From assembly GCF_000313135.1 (NCBI RefSeq), contig NW_004457704.1, positions 1-20,940 of the forward strand: DNA of 20,940 nt, written 5' to 3'. Numbering within the stretch: position 1 is the first letter of the stretch; every line of letters starts with the position of its first letter. A program made the position numbers and the translations under genes. The notes under the pieces were generated by a model that did no database searches, had not been told where the DNA came from, and saw nothing but the letters and a program-made list of their open reading frames with translations. Source of the stretch: Acanthamoeba castellanii str. Neff. Its lineage: Eukaryota; Discosea; Longamoebia; Acanthamoebidae. Shown piece after piece: positions 18,937 to 20,940 of the stretch.

Positions 18937-20479
18937 ATGGAGCGAGACAAAAAGGACAAGAAGAAGGATAAAGAGAAGGAGAAGGATGGCGCGAGCAGCA
19001 GCGACAAACCGAAAGACTTCAAAGACATCTTGAACGCCAAATTCGAAAATGCTATGAAGATGCAGCACGACGACGCGTCGTCGGGCGGGGGAGGCAGCAG
19101 AGTGGGCGGGCAGCTCCTCATGAGGAAGCGTGGTGACATGAAGGACAAGTCAGAGAAGGAGAACAAGAAGAAGGAGAAGAAGGAGCGCGAGAAGAAGGAG
19201 AAAGAGCGGGACAAGGACACCAAGGGGGGCGACAAGGACAAGGCCGCCGAGAAGGACAAAGAAAAGGAAAAGGAGAAGGAGAAGGAGGCCAAGGACAAAG
19301 AGAAAGATGCAGCAAAGGAGAGGGAGAAGGAGTTCAAGGAGGCTGCCGCGAAGGACAAGCGGGCCTCGGGCATCCGGGGCGGCAAGGTGTTCGGCGGGCA
19401 GCTGAAGGAGGGCCTCTACGACAAGAAGGGCACCAAGCACGCCGTGCCGCCCTTCTTCGAGCACGCCCTGGCCTACATCGAGGAACGAGGTACCATGCAC
19501 CACTACTCTCCTGCTACTACTTTCACTCTCCTCCCGGCGCTGCACATCACCAACGCTTGCACGCCGTGTGTGTCGTGCTGTGCTGTGTGCGTGTGTCGTG
19601 TGTATCGTGTGTGTCATGTGGTGTGTTGTGGTGCAGCGTTGGAGACGACGGGTCTGTTCCAGGAAGCGGGTCCTAAGAAGGAGGTGAAGGAGCTCATCAA
19701 GCGGATCGAGGCCAAGCAAGACATCGAGTGGGCCAAGATCAAGAATCCCCACACCGTATCCAGTACGCGCTTTCCCTCTCCCACACCGGCCCTCGTTCCA
19801 GCACACGTGGCCACTCCCGGGTTGCTCGAGATGGTCCTGATCTCCCTCCCTCCTTTCTTTGGCAGGTCTCATTTTGAAGTATTTGCGAGATCTGGAGGAG
19901 CCGGTCTTTCCCTACTATCTCTACTCTCATCTCATCGAAACGGTCTCAAAAGGTACGCTTTGCCGCAGCAACGCCACGCACGCACACACGGCTCTGATCA
20001 CTGTATTTGAATATTTATTTTACTTTTTTTCGTTTTTATAATAATAATACTAAAAACTAAAAATGCTAATTGTGTTTTGGCGCAGGCGAGGCGGGACTGC
20101 AGGTGAACGAGTCGGCTCTGCGGCAACTGCTGCACGCGTTGCCAGCACCCAACGTGGCGTTTTTGAAGCGCCTGCTCCCCTTCTTGCGACAGGTAGCCGC
20201 GCACGCCAGCAAGAACCAGCTCGTCGCCGAAAGCCTCGCCACCTTTTTCGGTACGGCTTCCGTTCCTCGCACGCACGTACATGTGTGTACGACGTCAGCA
20301 TGGCCTAAACTTGAGTTGGCCCTAGGCCCGGTGTTGATGCGCACGGAGGGCGAGGCGAGCCTGCAAGCGCTGGTATCGCACACCAGCGAGATTCTCTTTT
20401 TGACGGCCTACATGATCAACTTCACGCCGACGGACCTTCTCTTTTCCTTCCCCGAAGAAGGTAAGCGCTCAGGTGCCTG

Positions 20480-20554
<75 letters not shown>

Positions 20555-20940
20555 CGTGCGTGTGCACTCATTTCTTTGTCGCACAATGCAGGCTCCAACC
20601 AAAGGCTGAGCAACTACAGCTCGCCGTACATGGAAACCGACTCGTTGAAGGTCGACGACCGACCAGGGGCGCGGTCGCGACCCACCTCCACCGAGCCCAC
20701 GGCAGCCTCGGCCCTGGGCACTGACGAGGAGGGGCGCGTGCCACGACGACCAACAATTCCGTACGCCCCGCTCAGGATCAGCAACACGGCCGCTCCCGCT
20801 GAAGACACCGCATCGGTCTACATCGACGAGCAGTCTCTCGATGACTCCCAATCGGTAATCAACGCATGCCGTGTGCCGTGTGCCGTGTGCCGTGTGCCGT
20901 GTGCCGTGTGCCGTGTGCCGTGTGCCGTGTGCCGTGCGCC
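18937..20940 (+). CDS. RhoGAP-domain protein with Lys/Glu-rich N-terminus, probably catalytically impaired; 3'-partial
   Basis: RhoGAP domains bind Rho GTPases and speed GTP hydrolysis. Exons: 18937-19489, 19637-19762, 19866-19952, 20086-20250, 20326-20460, 20592-20854, then an intron leaving the window; 443 residues seen. Residues 1-145 are very rich in Lys, Glu and Asp (MERDKKDKKKDKEKEKDG), likely helical or disordered. The domain covers about residues 148-345: FGGQLKEGLYDKKG, PPFFEHALAYIEE, TTGLFQEAGPKKEVKELI, SSLILKYLRDLEEPVFPYYL, AESLATFFGPVLMR. The usual arginine finger (GIFR-x-SG) is Gln in GLFQEAG, and the usual Asn of FGPNL is Val. The Lys and Arg of LKYLRDLEEP are kept. A Ser/Thr/Pro-rich tail begins after EEGSNQRLSNYSS. 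Start is the first ATG of the frame; an in-frame GTG 18 nt upstream is not needed. Confidence 0.9.
19567..19634 (+). repeat. Degenerate GTGTCGTG run in RhoGAP intron 1
   Basis: TGTGTGTCGTGCTGTGCTG and similar units fill the 3' half of intron 19490-19636 up to its acceptor. No simple period is perfect. Confidence 0.7.
20482..20544 (+). repeat. (GT)n microsatellite in RhoGAP intron 5
   Basis: An uninterrupted GT tract of about 31 units lies within the intron 20461-20591, followed by a GC/GT mix to about 20565. Its length is likely polymorphic and could be an assembly weak point. Confidence 0.95.
20867..20936 (+). repeat. Heptamer minisatellite (TGCCGTG)10 at the right edge
   Basis: Ten perfect tandem copies of TGCCGTG lie inside the intron that starts at 20855. 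The array ends at 20936 in a GCC variant four bases before the window edge, so it may continue. Confidence 0.93.

Noticed and set aside
19150..19872. Leucine-rich minus-strand frame of 240 codons
   Set aside because: It is the antisense of Lys/Glu codons (AAG/GAG read as CTT/CTC) in the RhoGAP N-terminus.
20408..20851. Thr-His repeat protein on the minus strand
   Set aside because: It is the reading of the (GT)n microsatellite inside an intron.
20867..20936. CRISPR-like or telomere-like array
   Set aside because: The unit is 7 bp with no spacers, inside an intron of a coding gene; it is a minisatellite.

Overview
The window looks like nuclear DNA of a free-living amoebozoan, most probably Acanthamoeba or a close relative. 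The reasons are GC-rich codon use, a very high density of short GT-AG introns (54-240 nt), tightly packed genes, and BAR, RhoGEF and RhoGAP families alongside a eukaryotic RAD9. This is inferred from style and content; no search was run. No rRNA, tRNA or CRISPR was seen.

Layout. (1) 1-1583, minus strand: 5' part of a gene carrying two tandem copies of the RNase H1 N-terminal (viroplasmin-type) RNA/DNA-hybrid-binding module, with the same intron positions in both copies. (2) 1610-7852, minus strand: a decayed LINE-type (non-LTR) retrotransposon. It has a leader, a coiled-coil ORF1, and an ORF2 with hydrophobic N-terminus, APE endonuclease, reverse transcriptase, RNase H and zinc finger. A 15-bp target-site duplication flanks it and a (TAC)n tail ends it. 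It lies 27 nt upstream of the start codon of gene 1 and splits a formerly short divergent promoter. (3) 7964-10224, plus: BAR-SH3 adaptor. (4) 10427-12466, minus: RAD9 of the 9-1-1 checkpoint clamp, ten exons including a 20-nt micro-exon. (5) 12953-16025, plus: DH-PH RhoGEF. (6) 16305-16589, minus: small basic, probably mitochondrial protein. (7) 16784-17138, plus: small single-membrane-span, probably mitochondrial protein. (8) 17300-18699, plus: PLP-dependent ACC deaminase/D-cysteine desulfhydrase-like enzyme. (9) 18937 to the right edge, plus: RhoGAP-domain protein whose catalytic arginine and asparagine both look substituted.

How they fit together. The host genes do not form a pathway. BAR-SH3, RhoGEF and RhoGAP all belong to membrane and actin control, abundant in amoebae, but nothing shows they act together. 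Exon models were built by hand from splice signals and reading phase. Each complete model keeps one open frame and a length divisible by three; the linker exons of the BAR-SH3 gene are the least certain.

Most interesting points: the LINE (promoter insertion, sharp CpG-depleted block, membrane-type N-terminus on ORF2), the duplicated hybrid-binding module, the apparent pseudo-RhoGAP, and the strong GTAC preference at 5' splice sites.
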